A DNA stretch of 15,262 nucleotides, taken from Bacteroidales bacterium (lineage in GTDB: Bacteria > Bacteroidota > Bacteroidia > Bacteroidales > WRGA01). Of the stretch, positions 1 to 7,880 are shown in pieces. Below the pieces are notes generated by a model that ran no database searches, had not been told where the DNA came from, and was given only the letters and a program-made list of their open reading frames with translations. The position numbers and the translations under genes were made by a program. Every line of letters starts with the position of its first letter. Position 1 is the first letter of the stretch. Where the stretch lies: assembly GCA_031279795.1 (NCBI GenBank), contig JAITHZ010000212.1, forward strand, positions 1 through 15,262. Reading direction: 5' to 3'.

Positions 1-646
1 CGTTGATTACTGTCAATGACTCATTTTCGGAAGATTCGTTGGCTATTTCTACATCGACATTGAGGTTTTTAAAATCACCACAAGAAGCAAAAACGCCCCA
101 CTGTGCAATATGCACCGGATTGGCAGTAACCAACCACACATTGCGGTAAATGCCCGAGCCGGTGTACCAGCGAGAATCGGCGCTTTGGCTGTGATCGACG
201 CGCACGGCAATTGTATTCTTTTCGCCGAATTTAATCAACGGCGTAATGTCGTATGCAAAAGAAATATATCCATTCGGACGATTACCAACCGATTGCCCAT
301 TGACGAACACTTCGCTGCGGTTGTAAACGCCTTCGAAATACAAATAGATTTTTTCTCCCTGTTTTTCCTGAGGAATCATAATCGTTTTCCGATACCAGCC
401 GACGCCGCCGGGCAAATAACCCTGACAACTTGCCAACGAAGGACTTAGCGACTCCTTAACGCTCCAGTCGTGGGGTAAATCAATGGAAAGCCAACGACTT
501 TTTTCGTTGGGAATATCGCCCAGATAAAATTCCCATTGTTCGTTGATTTTTTCCGGTTTTCCAAAGGAAAGTTGGGCATGGGATGTTAGCTGTGAAGCGA
601 ACAGCATTATAAGTCCGAAAAACATTATTTTATTCCGTTGTAACAT
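1..646 (-). CDS. Glycoside hydrolase family 2 (beta-galactosidase-like), N-terminal part, cut by window edge
   Basis: This is the first 215 codons of a larger secreted glycosidase; the gene continues beyond base 1. Residues 1-24 form a signal peptide (hydrophobic MFFGLIMLFASQL, then TSHA). Residues about 35-180 are the GH2 sugar-binding jelly-roll: INEQWEFYLGD, DLPHDWSV (52-63), GGVGWYRKT (80-88), FEGVYNRSEVFVNGQSVG (104-121) and RWYTGSGIYRNVWL (159-172) are classic GH2 N-domain motifs of Bacteroidota beta-galactosidases. Residues from about 180 begin the next immunoglobulin-like domain. The catalytic barrel is outside the window, so specificity cannot be read; related enzymes include beta-galactosidases, beta-glucuronidases and beta-mannosidases. 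The start lies 6 bp after the end of the GH30 reading frame, so both are probably one operon. An in-frame Met at residue 8 (base 625) is an alternative start. The role is probably exo-trimming of oligosaccharides in the periplasm or at the surface. Confidence 0.9.
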   Translation of the reverse strand, partial: MLQRNKIMFFGLIMLFASQLTSHAQLSFGKPEKINEQWEFYLGDIPNEKSRWLSIDLPHDWSVKESLSPSLASCQGYLPGGVGWYRKTIMIPQEKQGEKIYLYFEGVYNRSEVFVNGQSVGNRPNGYISFAYDITPLIKFGEKNTIAVRVDHSQSADSRWYTGSGIYRNVWLVTANPVHIAQWGVFASCGDFKNLNVDVEIANESSENESLTVIN

Positions 647-652
647 TGTATT

Positions 653-1219
653 TTAATTGATTATTAGTTTAGTATTAAAAACTTGTTTCTGTGATTGTAT
701 TGTTAACAAATAAACGCCCTTACAAAGGCTCAAAGGTAATGTAAAAATTTCTTTGTTGTCAACACTTTTTCTATTTTCATTGAAAACCGGAGTCCCATCG
801 GCTGCATGTATGTATAAGGATATACTTTCTTTGGTCGTCTGCGGCAAGGAAATGCAGAGGTTTCCGCCGACCAGAACCGGATTTGGATATATTTCTAACG
901 ATTTTTTTTGAACGGATGCATTACTGGTTGCATCTTTTAACTCATACACCACCGTTACCACCGAACGCGCCGGTATCGTTATCTCCCTTTCCGACGTATA
1001 ACTTTCGGACGAAGTGCTGCCGTATTTTCTCAAATTATAAGAAGAGTTGGTAATATAAACTTTGTTTGTAAGCGGTTGTAAATTGGTTGGCAAATTAACG
1101 AAACGGGTTGTAATTTTTGATGCGGAAGAAGCCATATTCACATACACGGCTACAATTTTCGACCGGTCGGGTGCGATGTAAGCCGTACCCATCAATCCTG
1201 CCAAATTGTCGGCGCCGTC
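653..1219 (-). pseudogene. Detached C-terminal part of the GH30 enzyme with T9SS sorting domain
   Basis: This stretch stays in the same reading frame as the upstream GH30 catalytic part and is separated from it by one TGA codon (1220-1222). It reads straight on from the stop (DGADNLAGLMGTAYIAP), which matches the C-terminal beta-sandwich that follows the barrel in GH30 enzymes. The last 80 or so residues are a T9SS type A sorting domain: LEIYPNPVLVGGNL near its start, then ISLYIHAADGTPVF, then GVYLLTIQSQKQVFNTKLIIN at the end. There is no convincing start of its own. The first possible one is a TTG at 1204, which has no signal peptide behind it, so independent expression would give a non-exported fragment. 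I infer that the ancestral protein was about 641 residues long (653-2578). The alternatives are a sequencing error or real readthrough of the TGA. Confidence 0.8.
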
Positions 1220-1222
1220 TCA
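1220..1222 (-). other. In-frame TGA nonsense codon splitting the GH30 gene
   Basis: The codons before it read RPGYQRIK and the codons after it read DGADNLAGLMG with no frame change (2578-653 is an exact multiple of three). One base substitution could have produced TGA from Leu, Ser, Arg, Gly, Trp or Cys codons. Other genes in the window have no internal in-frame TGA, and the 9711 gene ends with TGA, so a general recoding of TGA is not supported. Confidence 0.85.
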
Positions 1223-2578
1223 TTTTATCCGCTGATAACCGGGCCGAACGAAGAAACTGTAATTTCCCAATGCCCAAAGCGTAGAACGGTCGTAGATTTG
1301 TCCGGACTGAGTGATTGAATTGTATGCACCGGGCGGACTTCCGGGCGCCAGCGACAGCAAGAGAAAACGGTCTTTGTGTCCCCACATTTCCTGTCCCATC
1401 GCTGTCCAGTACGACCACGAACGGGCATCGGTATACGCCAAATCACTGTGTATCACTCTCGCAAGAATTAATGCAATGTCCATATAACTTGCGTTGTCGT
1501 AACCCGGAAAATTTTCGCCGGGATTCTCACCCAGTAAACTCCATTCGGTTTGAAAAATGCCAATATTACAGGCATTTGCCTTGTTCTTGACCAATGAACG
1601 GATCGTGCGAAGTTGCGCGTTTGTACCGTGTGTCCAATAGCTATGTCCGGCAATTACCGGTGCGACAGACGGCAGATCGCCAACATAATTATCGCTTTGA
1701 GAATCGAAAAACTGTTGGATTTGATTACCCGACCGGTGATTCGTATTGCTGTATAAGTAACTATAATCGCCGGCTTCCGTAATCAAAATTTTAGTATTCA
1801 ATTCTTTTTTTTGAAAGGACTTATCCAATTCTACCACCAATTTCTTGACTTCATCGTTCCGCCACGGGCTGCCTTCCTGTCCGCCGTCTTCCCAATCCCA
1901 TTGCGGCTCGTTGACGGGGCTGATGTGAGAAATCACAAAACCTTCTTCTGTGAAATGTTGAACTACAGTAGCCAAATATTCTGCAAAATCGTCATATTTA
2001 TCCGTCTGCAAATTGGCATTACCCCCAGAAGGAGCGTAGGCTTTGCCGTTGAGGGTGTAATGGACTAAGGGCGAATTGGAAAACATCACCAATTTTTCGC
2101 AGCCGTATTCTTTCGATCGATTCATGAACCACTGTTGACCGGCCTGTTTCGTCCAGTCGTAGTTTCCATTGTTGTCTAAAAAGCATTCGCCTCGTCTGGC
2201 AATATCTTCAATGCCGCTTTCGTCGCCCTGTTCCATAGAACCTGCACCCAAATTTACCCGCCACATCGACAAGCCGATACCTTCGGGGCTACCGTCGCTT
2301 TTCAGGTTCTGACTGAAAAGCCATTTGGCCGCCAATTCTTTTTTATCATCGTTCCAGTACCGCCCTACATAGTGTGCAGTCCAGCAATCGGAAGCGGCAA
2401 AACCTTCGATGGTTTGATACGTTTGACCGGGGTCGATCGTAATTTGCGCAATGTCGTTTTCCTGCGCTGCAAGCCTTGACGCAGGATTGCTGTTCTGTTC
2501 CAGCTCATCATCTGCCTGGACAGCCTGGACTGTAATAAACGACGCCATCATTATCAGTGTGAACCAGTGTCTTTTCAT
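1220..2578 (-). CDS. GH30-family endo-glycosidase, catalytic part, truncated by a nonsense codon
   Basis: As written it encodes 452 residues. Residues 1-22 are a signal peptide (MKRHWFTLIMMASFITVQA). From about residue 45 the protein is a GH30-type (beta/alpha)8 barrel: YQTIEGFAASDCW (54-66), GAGSMEQGD (111-119), the acid/base motif SPVNEP with Glu224, GHSYW (311-315) and the nucleophile motif FQTEWSLLG with Glu345. Both catalytic glutamates are intact. The start at 2578 is preferred because it opens directly on the signal peptide; the longer start at 2623 adds 15 residues that spoil it and overlaps the upstream gene. The barrel ends near the stop, so the truncated product lacks most of the C-terminal beta-sandwich and the T9SS sorting domain. 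GH30 enzymes include beta-1,6-glucanases, beta-1,6-galactanases, xylanases and glucosylceramidases. The barrel resembles the galactanase/glucanase side, but the substrate is inferred. It sits in the PUL operon after the SusD and lipoprotein genes. Confidence 0.85.
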   Translation of the reverse strand: MKRHWFTLIMMASFITVQAVQADDELEQNSNPASRLAAQENDIAQITIDPGQTYQTIEGFAASDCWTAHYVGRYWNDDKKELAAKWLFSQNLKSDGSPEGIGLSMWRVNLGAGSMEQGDESGIEDIARRGECFLDNNGNYDWTKQAGQQWFMNRSKEYGCEKLVMFSNSPLVHYTLNGKAYAPSGGNANLQTDKYDDFAEYLATVVQHFTEEGFVISHISPVNEPQWDWEDGGQEGSPWRNDEVKKLVVELDKSFQKKELNTKILITEAGDYSYLYSNTNHRSGNQIQQFFDSQSDNYVGDLPSVAPVIAGHSYWTHGTNAQLRTIRSLVKNKANACNIGIFQTEWSLLGENPGENFPGYDNASYMDIALILARVIHSDLAYTDARSWSYWTAMGQEMWGHKDRFLLLSLAPGSPPGAYNSITQSGQIYDRSTLWALGNYSFFVRPGYQRIK

Positions 2579-2600
2579 TCTATTTATGCTTTGTAATTCA

Positions 2601-3062
2601 TTATCTTGGATATACCCGCACATGAACCGGAACTTTCAGTACATTCATATTTATATCCGTTATTTCGAGCAACAGCTTGTGGTACCTCTGCGTTATTACT
2701 TTTCTGCTGCCGGTTTTTTCAATCACCTCTTCCTGCCATTCCCGCTGTGCGTTGGCTGGAATGACAAAGGTGGTACGAAATATATACGATTTCGGGAAAT
2801 TCAGTTCAGCAAACGACACCGACTCGCGAATCATCCACTCACCATACGAGAACTCAAGTTTACCAAGCCCGCTATTGTCCGAAATCTTTGCTGCTATTTC
2901 CACCGTTTCCCCAGGCGGGCTCCACAGTGAATCTCCAAATACGATGCACGATGGCGTTTCGTGATCCATGCTGTTGCTGATGTCTTCGGCTGTTTCACAT
3001 GCGTTGAACGCAATGAAAATCATTGCAACTGCTGTTATATACATCTTTTTCATGTTCGTCAT
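2601..3062 (-). CDS. Small surface lipoprotein in the SusE-like position, function unknown
   Basis: A 153-residue protein with a lipoprotein signal: a hydrophobic stretch at residues 8-19 followed by NAC with the lipidated Cys at 22. The mature part is predicted to be beta-rich (GETVEIAAKISDNSGLGKLEFSYG, then KLLLEITDINMNVLKVPVHVRVYP) and looks like one immunoglobulin-like or fibronectin-like domain. I do not recognise a named family with certainty; it resembles the small Ig-like lipoproteins (DUF4625 type) seen after SusD genes. It lies 8 bp after the SusD stop and 22 bp before the GH30 start, so it is in the same operon. That is the place where SusE/SusF-like glycan-binding lipoproteins are usually encoded, though it is much smaller than those. 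A role in glycan binding is inferred from position only. Confidence 0.75.
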   Translation of the reverse strand: MTNMKKMYITAVAMIFIAFNACETAEDISNSMDHETPSCIVFGDSLWSPPGETVEIAAKISDNSGLGKLEFSYGEWMIRESVSFAELNFPKSYIFRTTFVIPANAQREWQEEVIEKTGSRKVITQRYHKLLLEITDINMNVLKVPVHVRVYPR

Positions 3063-3070
3063 AGTTTTAA

Positions 3071-4744
3071 TTAATTATCATACCCTGTATTCTGTTTCAA
3101 TTCTATTCCTTTGCTCCTGTATTTCAATATTTCTGCGCGCGGAATAGGATACCAGTAGAATTTTGTGTCAAAAATCCGGTTTTCGACCGTAAATGGCTCA
3201 TAAGAAAAGCTGCCGTCGTCGTTTTTTCCTATTCTCATTCCCTGCAATGGCCGGTTCAAAACCGTTTCGGCATCACGCCACCGTCGGAGATCCCAAAACC
3301 GGTGTTCTTCCATTGCCAGTTCAATCTGCCGCTCGTGTTTGATGTATGCACGCATTTCGTCTTTATCCTTGATGTATTCGTTGGCGTTTCGGAAGGGGCG
3401 CAGTTTGGCGCGGTTGCGAATCAGGTTCAGCAAATCGTGCAACGTTTTGTCGTTCGGATTGTCCAGCGCCTCGTTGCGCGCTTCGGCGTAGTTGAGAATA
3501 ACTTCCGCATAGCGGTACAAAATCCAGCAACGGCGTGCTGTTTCGTTTTTTTCCAGATTAATGGCCGGCGTTAAAAACTTCCGCATGTAGTAGCCCGTTT
3601 TGGTTGCAGTGGGCGTGGAAAACAGCCCGTCTTTGCCGCCAACGAACGTTTCCACGGGCGCTTCCTTAAAAATGGCGACATTGGGCAGGACGGTCGCATA
3701 AAAGCGGTCTTCGCGGTTGACGTACGGCGTCTGCGCGTCGTAACCGTTCATTGACGTGGCGTACGAGGTGCTGCTCATTGCATAGGCGTCGACCAAGTTT
3801 TGCGACGGATTGGTAAGTCCCTGTCCCTGATAGCTGACGGGATAATTTGCCGTTTCAATGTCGTTTCTGTTCTCGGCGCTGGTTGCAAAGATTACCTCGC
3901 TGTTGTAGGGCGTGGTAAAAACTCCTCCATAATTCGACTCCAGACCGACGCCAAGCTGCGAACGCGCGTCGTAAATCTCTTTGGCCGCCTGTTCGGTTTT
4001 TTCCCACAACGTTTTATCGTTCGACGGATTGTTCAGCGGACTTGCGGCATACAGGAACATGCGCAGCTTCAATGCCATTGGCGCGGCCTTCGACGGACGT
4101 CCCAACTGTGCTTTATCTGTTATTTTGGCGGGCAGAAGATTGCTTGCCGAGTCACAGTCTGCGGCAATTAAATCAACTGCATCATGAAAATCAATCTGTC
4201 GGAACGAATAAACTTCTTCTTCGTTGAACGGGTTTATCACCGTATCTACATAGATGATGTTCTGGTAACGTTTCAGCAGTTCGAAATGGAAAAATGCACG
4301 CAGGAACAGCGCCTGTCCGCGATAATTCGGACGGTCGGCAACCGGAATGCTGTTCGATTCGGCAATCAGACCGTCGAGTTCCTTGAGGAAGATGTTGCAC
4401 TTGCGAATGCCTGCGTACATGGCATTCCACACATCGTCGGGATTGTACGAGGGCGAAACGGCATTGCTGTTGAACAAATGAATTTGTGATCCAGCGTCCG
4501 AATGTTCGGCCTCGTCGCAGCCCGAAGCCAGCAGGGCATTTCCCAGTCGGCTGAACCCGTCGGGAAGCTGGCGATAGGCATTGTTCAAGAACCCCGACGC
4601 AAGGTGCGGGTCGGTAAACACCTGGTTGTATTCCAGGTTGGTATCAGTCTGCGGATTCCTGTCCAAATAATCCGAACAGGAAGCCTGAACCATGATTAAC
4701 GCCATTAGCGCAATCATCAAATTGTAGTCTCCTTTTTTAGACAT
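3071..4744 (-). CDS. SusD/RagB family outer-membrane nutrient-binding lipoprotein (second SusD)
   Basis: A 557-residue SusD-like protein of usual length. The lipoprotein signal is residues 1-23 with the lipidated Cys at 23 in VQASC, followed by SDYLDRNP, the standard start of mature SusD proteins. Family motifs include the TPR-like segments (RGQALFLRAFFHFELLKRYQ, RYAEVILNYAEARNEA) and the C-terminal IELAMEEHRFWDLRRWRDAE and FYWYPIPRAEI blocks. SusD proteins cap the SusC porin at the cell surface and help bind and deliver oligosaccharides. It follows the SusC gene, as expected for a SusC/SusD pair, but the gap is 330 bp and filled with repeats instead of the usual few tens of bases. It is followed after 8 bp by the small lipoprotein gene. 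The ligand cannot be read from the sequence. Confidence 0.95.
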   Translation of the reverse strand: MSKKGDYNLMIALMALIMVQASCSDYLDRNPQTDTNLEYNQVFTDPHLASGFLNNAYRQLPDGFSRLGNALLASGCDEAEHSDAGSQIHLFNSNAVSPSYNPDDVWNAMYAGIRKCNIFLKELDGLIAESNSIPVADRPNYRGQALFLRAFFHFELLKRYQNIIYVDTVINPFNEEEVYSFRQIDFHDAVDLIAADCDSASNLLPAKITDKAQLGRPSKAAPMALKLRMFLYAASPLNNPSNDKTLWEKTEQAAKEIYDARSQLGVGLESNYGGVFTTPYNSEVIFATSAENRNDIETANYPVSYQGQGLTNPSQNLVDAYAMSSTSYATSMNGYDAQTPYVNREDRFYATVLPNVAIFKEAPVETFVGGKDGLFSTPTATKTGYYMRKFLTPAINLEKNETARRCWILYRYAEVILNYAEARNEALDNPNDKTLHDLLNLIRNRAKLRPFRNANEYIKDKDEMRAYIKHERQIELAMEEHRFWDLRRWRDAETVLNRPLQGMRIGKNDDGSFSYEPFTVENRIFDTKFYWYPIPRAEILKYRSKGIELKQNTGYDN

Positions 4745-4765
4745 AATATGCGTGTTATTAGATGA

Positions 4766-4814
4766 AATTCTTAATTCTTAATTCCTAATTCTTAATTCCT
4801 AATTCTTAATTCCT
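4766..4814. repeat. AT-rich short direct repeats (TTAATTC/CTAATTC units), left block
   Basis: This 49-bp block is built from alternating AATTCTT and AATTCCT units just downstream of the 21-bp array. On the minus strand it reads as GGAATTA and AGAATTA units. The same units recur at 5035-5077 and 7858-7877, so the 21-bp array lies between two copies. Confidence 0.85.
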
Positions 4815-4875
4815 TTGTATCAGGATGAAAAATAATATTTCGGGTTTTATTTGTTGATAACCAATTGATTTGCTC
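4815..4875. other. Unique spacer in the SusC-SusD gap
   Basis: The whole gap between the SusC stop (5075) and the SusD start (4744) is about 330 bp. Apart from the repeat blocks it holds only this 61-bp unique segment and about 20 bp before the SusD start. I see no gene, no tRNA, no Bacteroidota promoter of the TTTG / TAnnTTTG type and no clear terminator hairpin in it. Confidence 0.5.
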
Positions 4876-5034
4876 CCGAACATTCGGTAAAGACTGCCGA
4901 ACATTCGGTAAAGACTGCCGAACATTCGGCAAAGACTGCCGAACATTCTGCAAAGACTGCCGGTTATTCTGCAAAGACTGCCGAACATTCTGCAAAGATT
5001 CATTATCATTCTGCAAAGATTCATTATCATTCAT
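4876..5034. repeat. 21-bp tandem repeat array, about 7.5 copies
   Basis: Units start at 4876, 4897, 4918, 4939, 4960, 4981 and 5002, with a partial unit at 5023. Units 1 and 2 are identical and unit 3 differs at one base; later units drift progressively, most at the end nearest the SusC stop. Units 1-3 contain the imperfect palindrome CCGAACATTCGG; later units break it (CCGAACATTCTG). Because 21 is a multiple of 3, several frames on both strands stay open and give heptad-repeat peptides such as NVRQSLP. I treat these as by-products, not genes. The array lies in what should be the transcribed leader of the downstream SusD gene. Confidence 0.9.
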
Positions 5035-5077
5035 AATTCTTCTTAATTCCTAATTCTTAATTCCTAATTCCTAATTA
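5035..5077. repeat. AT-rich short direct repeats (TTAATTC/CTAATTC units), right block
   Basis: This block has the same AATTCTT and AATTCCT units as 4766-4814, on the other side of the 21-bp array. Its last three bases form the TAA stop of the SusC gene. The two blocks therefore flank the array as direct repeats. Confidence 0.8.
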
Positions 5078-7843
5078 AAATTTAACGTTCACTCCCACAT
5101 TGTATACTCTTGTTTCGGGGTATGCGGTGACGCCTGCATTTGGATATTCGGCGCTGAGGTTAAATTTTCCCAAATGATCGAAAGACAAGAGATTAAATCC
5201 GTTAATAAATACGCGGAGCGCTGTTGCGCTGATTTTATCTAAAATCTGTTTTGGGAAACTGTAACCCAGTTCGATGCTCTGGACGCGGAAATAATTGCCG
5301 TTGTGCAGCCAGACGTCAGCATTGCGGTAGTTGTGGCTGTTGGCTCCCGTAGTCAGTCGCGGGTAAAGCGCCGACGATTCGTTGACGCCCTGTTGCCATG
5401 CATCGTATACGGTTGCGGTGATGTTGTTGTTGCTCTGCATTCCCCAAAAAACATTGTTTGAAACAAAAATTGAACGATTGACGACTCCGGCGAATGATGC
5501 GTTGAAATCCACATTTTTGTAGCTGCACCCCAGCGACAGGCCAACGTTCCATTCGGGTATAAACGGTTTGCCGAGCGGTATGTAATCTTCGTCGTTTATG
5601 ACGTGGTCGCCGTTCTGGTCAACGTATTTAATGTCGCCCAGCTTGACGGTGGTATAGGTTGATTTCGGCCATTCGTCAATTTCCTGCTGTGTGGTGAAAA
5701 ATCCGGCTGACTGCAACCCCCACTGCTGATGAACGGACCGTCCGACGGTAGAAAGCCACGGTTCGGTTCCGGCCACTTCGTCGGCGCGGGTTACTTTGCT
5801 GGATGCATACGAAACATTTGCCTGCAGGTAATAGGCGAAGTTGCGAATCTGGCGGCGATGCGCAAGAGACACTTCAAAGCCTTGATTCAAGACTGAAGCC
5901 AGGTTTTCGTACGGCAGCTCCTGGCCAACGATTCCGGGCATTGTGGCGGTGCGCGTGGATATGATACGTGTGCGGTCGTTGCGGAAAATGTCCACACTCG
6001 CGTCCAGCAACCGGTTGAACAGCTCTATGTCCAGCCCGATGTTCGCATTCAGCGAACGTTCGGCTCTGATGTTCGGATTTCCGATACGCCCTTCCCACGA
6101 GCCGTCGGATGTGCTGTAGCCTTCGCCAAACACATATCCGTTGCCGCGCGTGAACTGCGACAGGTAGGGGAAACGTCCGAGCTGCAAGTCGGAATTGCCC
6201 GTCAGACCAAACGACGCCCTGAGCTTCAGGAAATCAACCGTACGGCTGTTTTTCAGAAAACTTTCTCCGGAAACAATCCACGCCAGCGATCCCACCGGAT
6301 AAAATTCAAAACGCTGCGCGCCAATGAAATTTTCTGAACCGCCGTATGACCAGCCAAATTCTGCTACATAACGGCTGTCGAAGCCGTATGTGAGTCTTCC
6401 GAACACATGCTGGTTTTTGTAATCAAGTTCATTACCCTGTACGTTTTTTTGCGAAATGGTATATTTTACGTCGGCGCCAATGCTGTGCCGTTCGCCAAAT
6501 GATGCTACATAGCTCAAACCGCCGAAACCACTCAGCAACAGATAGAAACTGTCGCTCCATCTGCTGAAGTTCATGCCTACTTCCGAATCTTCGCCAAACT
6601 TCGTATAGCTTCTGTCCTGATTTTCCTGATATACGGCAAAATTCCTACTCTTTCCTCTGTCATAATTTTTATAGGAATCGAAAGCAAACATTGCATTGAT
6701 GGACAGCCCTTTCAACCAGAAATCAAGTTTTTGATTAACGGTGAAATTTCCCTGTAGAAACCGGTTCATATAATTTCCATAACCGGTTTTGGCTATCAAC
6801 CCGTATGGATTGTTGCGGTAGATGGAACTTCCTGCAATCGAACCGTCGCTGTTCTTGACCGGAATCGTTGGCGGCATTTGCGACAGCGCCGTAAATATTG
6901 TGGAAGATGAGGCCCCCGGCGCCACTTTCGTTTCCAGCCGTCCGGCCAAATCAAGCGCTACGGAAAGGTATTGCGTAATATCTACATCAATATTTGAGCG
7001 GACATTGTAACGGGTATAATCGTAGTTGGTTGAGTAACCGGAATTTTCGTTTCCGAATTTGTACAGTCCTCGCTGGTCGGTAACACCCAGCAGCAGAAAA
7101 TAACGCGCTATTTGGGAGCCGCCGGCAACCGTAAGTTTGTAAATCTGCTGAGGGGCGGCGCTTTTCAGAAATTCGCCATACCAGTCGGTATTCGGATAAA
7201 GATACGGATCGTGTGAACCGTTGTAATTGTCGGGATTGTAGCGCGGATCGGACGGAACGGGCAATCCGTCGTTTGCCAGCGCAATGTTCCGGTACCGGAC
7301 GTATTCCTGCGAACCAAGATACGATGGCAATCGGGTTGGCTGCTGCATCCCGACTTGGGCTTTGAACGTGAGTTGGGGTTTGCCGACAAAGCCTCTTTTC
7401 GTCGTAACGTTTATCACGCCATTTGCCGCTCGCATACCGTAAGCAACCGTAGCTGCGGCATCCTTCAATACAGAAAATGATTGAATTTCTTCGGGATCCA
7501 GCTGCGTAATGTCGCGTTCGGTATTATCTACCATATACAGAGGGGTGACGCCTTCTCCCAGCGTGCCAATCCCGCGAACGAAAAACTGCGTCGTTGTCCA
7601 CCCCGGTTCGCTGCCGGAATAACGGAGCGACGTCAAGCCGGCCACTTTTCCCTGAACAGCATCGTTCAGAATCGAGACAGGCGCTTTGGCAAGTTCTTCG
7701 CCCGACGCAACAGAAATTGCATGTGTCAATTCCGTTTTGCTCCGCGTTCCGTAAGCCACGTCGTAAGTTATGGTGTAGGGGGTTTGCGACATTAGAGAAA
7801 CAGACGACAGAAACGGCATTATCAAATAAATTATTTTCCTCAT
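5075..7843 (-). CDS. SusC/RagA family TonB-dependent outer-membrane transporter
   Basis: A 922-residue SusC-like TonB-dependent transporter. Residues 1-20 are a signal peptide. The plug domain follows at once: VAYGTRSKTELTHAIS (29-44), LNDAVQGKVAGL (59-70), FFVRGIGTLG (87-96), PLYMVDN, and DAAATVAYGMRAANGVINVTTKRG (128-151) are SusC plug signatures. The rest is a 22-strand-type barrel ending in TRVYNVGVNVKF, with the terminal Phe typical of outer-membrane barrels. It imports oligosaccharides using TonB energy together with SusD. Most SusC proteins are about 1000 residues or more and carry an N-terminal carboxypeptidase-regulatory-like domain before the TonB box. That domain is absent here, so the TonB box is probably the short stretch around residues 22-31. 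The gene follows an upstream SusD after 37 bp and precedes a second SusD after the repeat-filled gap. Confidence 0.95.
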   Translation of the reverse strand: MRKIIYLIMPFLSSVSLMSQTPYTITYDVAYGTRSKTELTHAISVASGEELAKAPVSILNDAVQGKVAGLTSLRYSGSEPGWTTTQFFVRGIGTLGEGVTPLYMVDNTERDITQLDPEEIQSFSVLKDAAATVAYGMRAANGVINVTTKRGFVGKPQLTFKAQVGMQQPTRLPSYLGSQEYVRYRNIALANDGLPVPSDPRYNPDNYNGSHDPYLYPNTDWYGEFLKSAAPQQIYKLTVAGGSQIARYFLLLGVTDQRGLYKFGNENSGYSTNYDYTRYNVRSNIDVDITQYLSVALDLAGRLETKVAPGASSSTIFTALSQMPPTIPVKNSDGSIAGSSIYRNNPYGLIAKTGYGNYMNRFLQGNFTVNQKLDFWLKGLSINAMFAFDSYKNYDRGKSRNFAVYQENQDRSYTKFGEDSEVGMNFSRWSDSFYLLLSGFGGLSYVASFGERHSIGADVKYTISQKNVQGNELDYKNQHVFGRLTYGFDSRYVAEFGWSYGGSENFIGAQRFEFYPVGSLAWIVSGESFLKNSRTVDFLKLRASFGLTGNSDLQLGRFPYLSQFTRGNGYVFGEGYSTSDGSWEGRIGNPNIRAERSLNANIGLDIELFNRLLDASVDIFRNDRTRIISTRTATMPGIVGQELPYENLASVLNQGFEVSLAHRRQIRNFAYYLQANVSYASSKVTRADEVAGTEPWLSTVGRSVHQQWGLQSAGFFTTQQEIDEWPKSTYTTVKLGDIKYVDQNGDHVINDEDYIPLGKPFIPEWNVGLSLGCSYKNVDFNASFAGVVNRSIFVSNNVFWGMQSNNNITATVYDAWQQGVNESSALYPRLTTGANSHNYRNADVWLHNGNYFRVQSIELGYSFPKQILDKISATALRVFINGFNLLSFDHLGKFNLSAEYPNAGVTAYPETRVYNVGVNVKF

Positions 7844-7857
7844 ATCATTTAATTTTT

Positions 7858-7877
7858 AATTCCTAATTCCTAATTAA
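7858..7877. repeat. Short AT-rich direct repeat between SusD and SusC
   Basis: Two AATTCCT units plus AATTAA in the 37-bp gap between the first SusD stop and the SusC start. They are the same units as in the blocks around the 21-bp array, so this repeat type sits in both gaps around the SusC gene. Confidence 0.7.
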
Positions 7878-7880
7878 TCA

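Noticed and set aside
110..448. A 112-residue plus-strand frame at the left edge
   Set aside because: It is antisense to the GH2 gene, whose conserved motifs are read on the minus strand.
1220..1222. TGA read as Trp or Gly (alternative genetic code) or as selenocysteine
   Set aside because: No other accepted gene has an internal TGA and one gene ends with it. No selenocysteine use is known to me for this enzyme family at this place, and no clear SECIS hairpin was seen.
2579..2623. Longer start of the GH30 gene at 2623
   Set aside because: It would put 15 polar residues before a clear signal peptide and overlap the upstream lipoprotein gene; the Met at 2578 fits better.
4792..5034. An 80-residue minus-strand frame with heptad repeats (NVRQSLP), and frames on both strands with similar repeats
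   Set aside because: A 21-bp unit keeps several frames open at once; the changes between units are not mainly silent, and there is no signal or start context. I treat it as a by-product of the array.
4876..5034. Possible CRISPR array
   Set aside because: Units are head-to-tail with no unique spacers between them and the period is only 21 bp; no cas genes are nearby.
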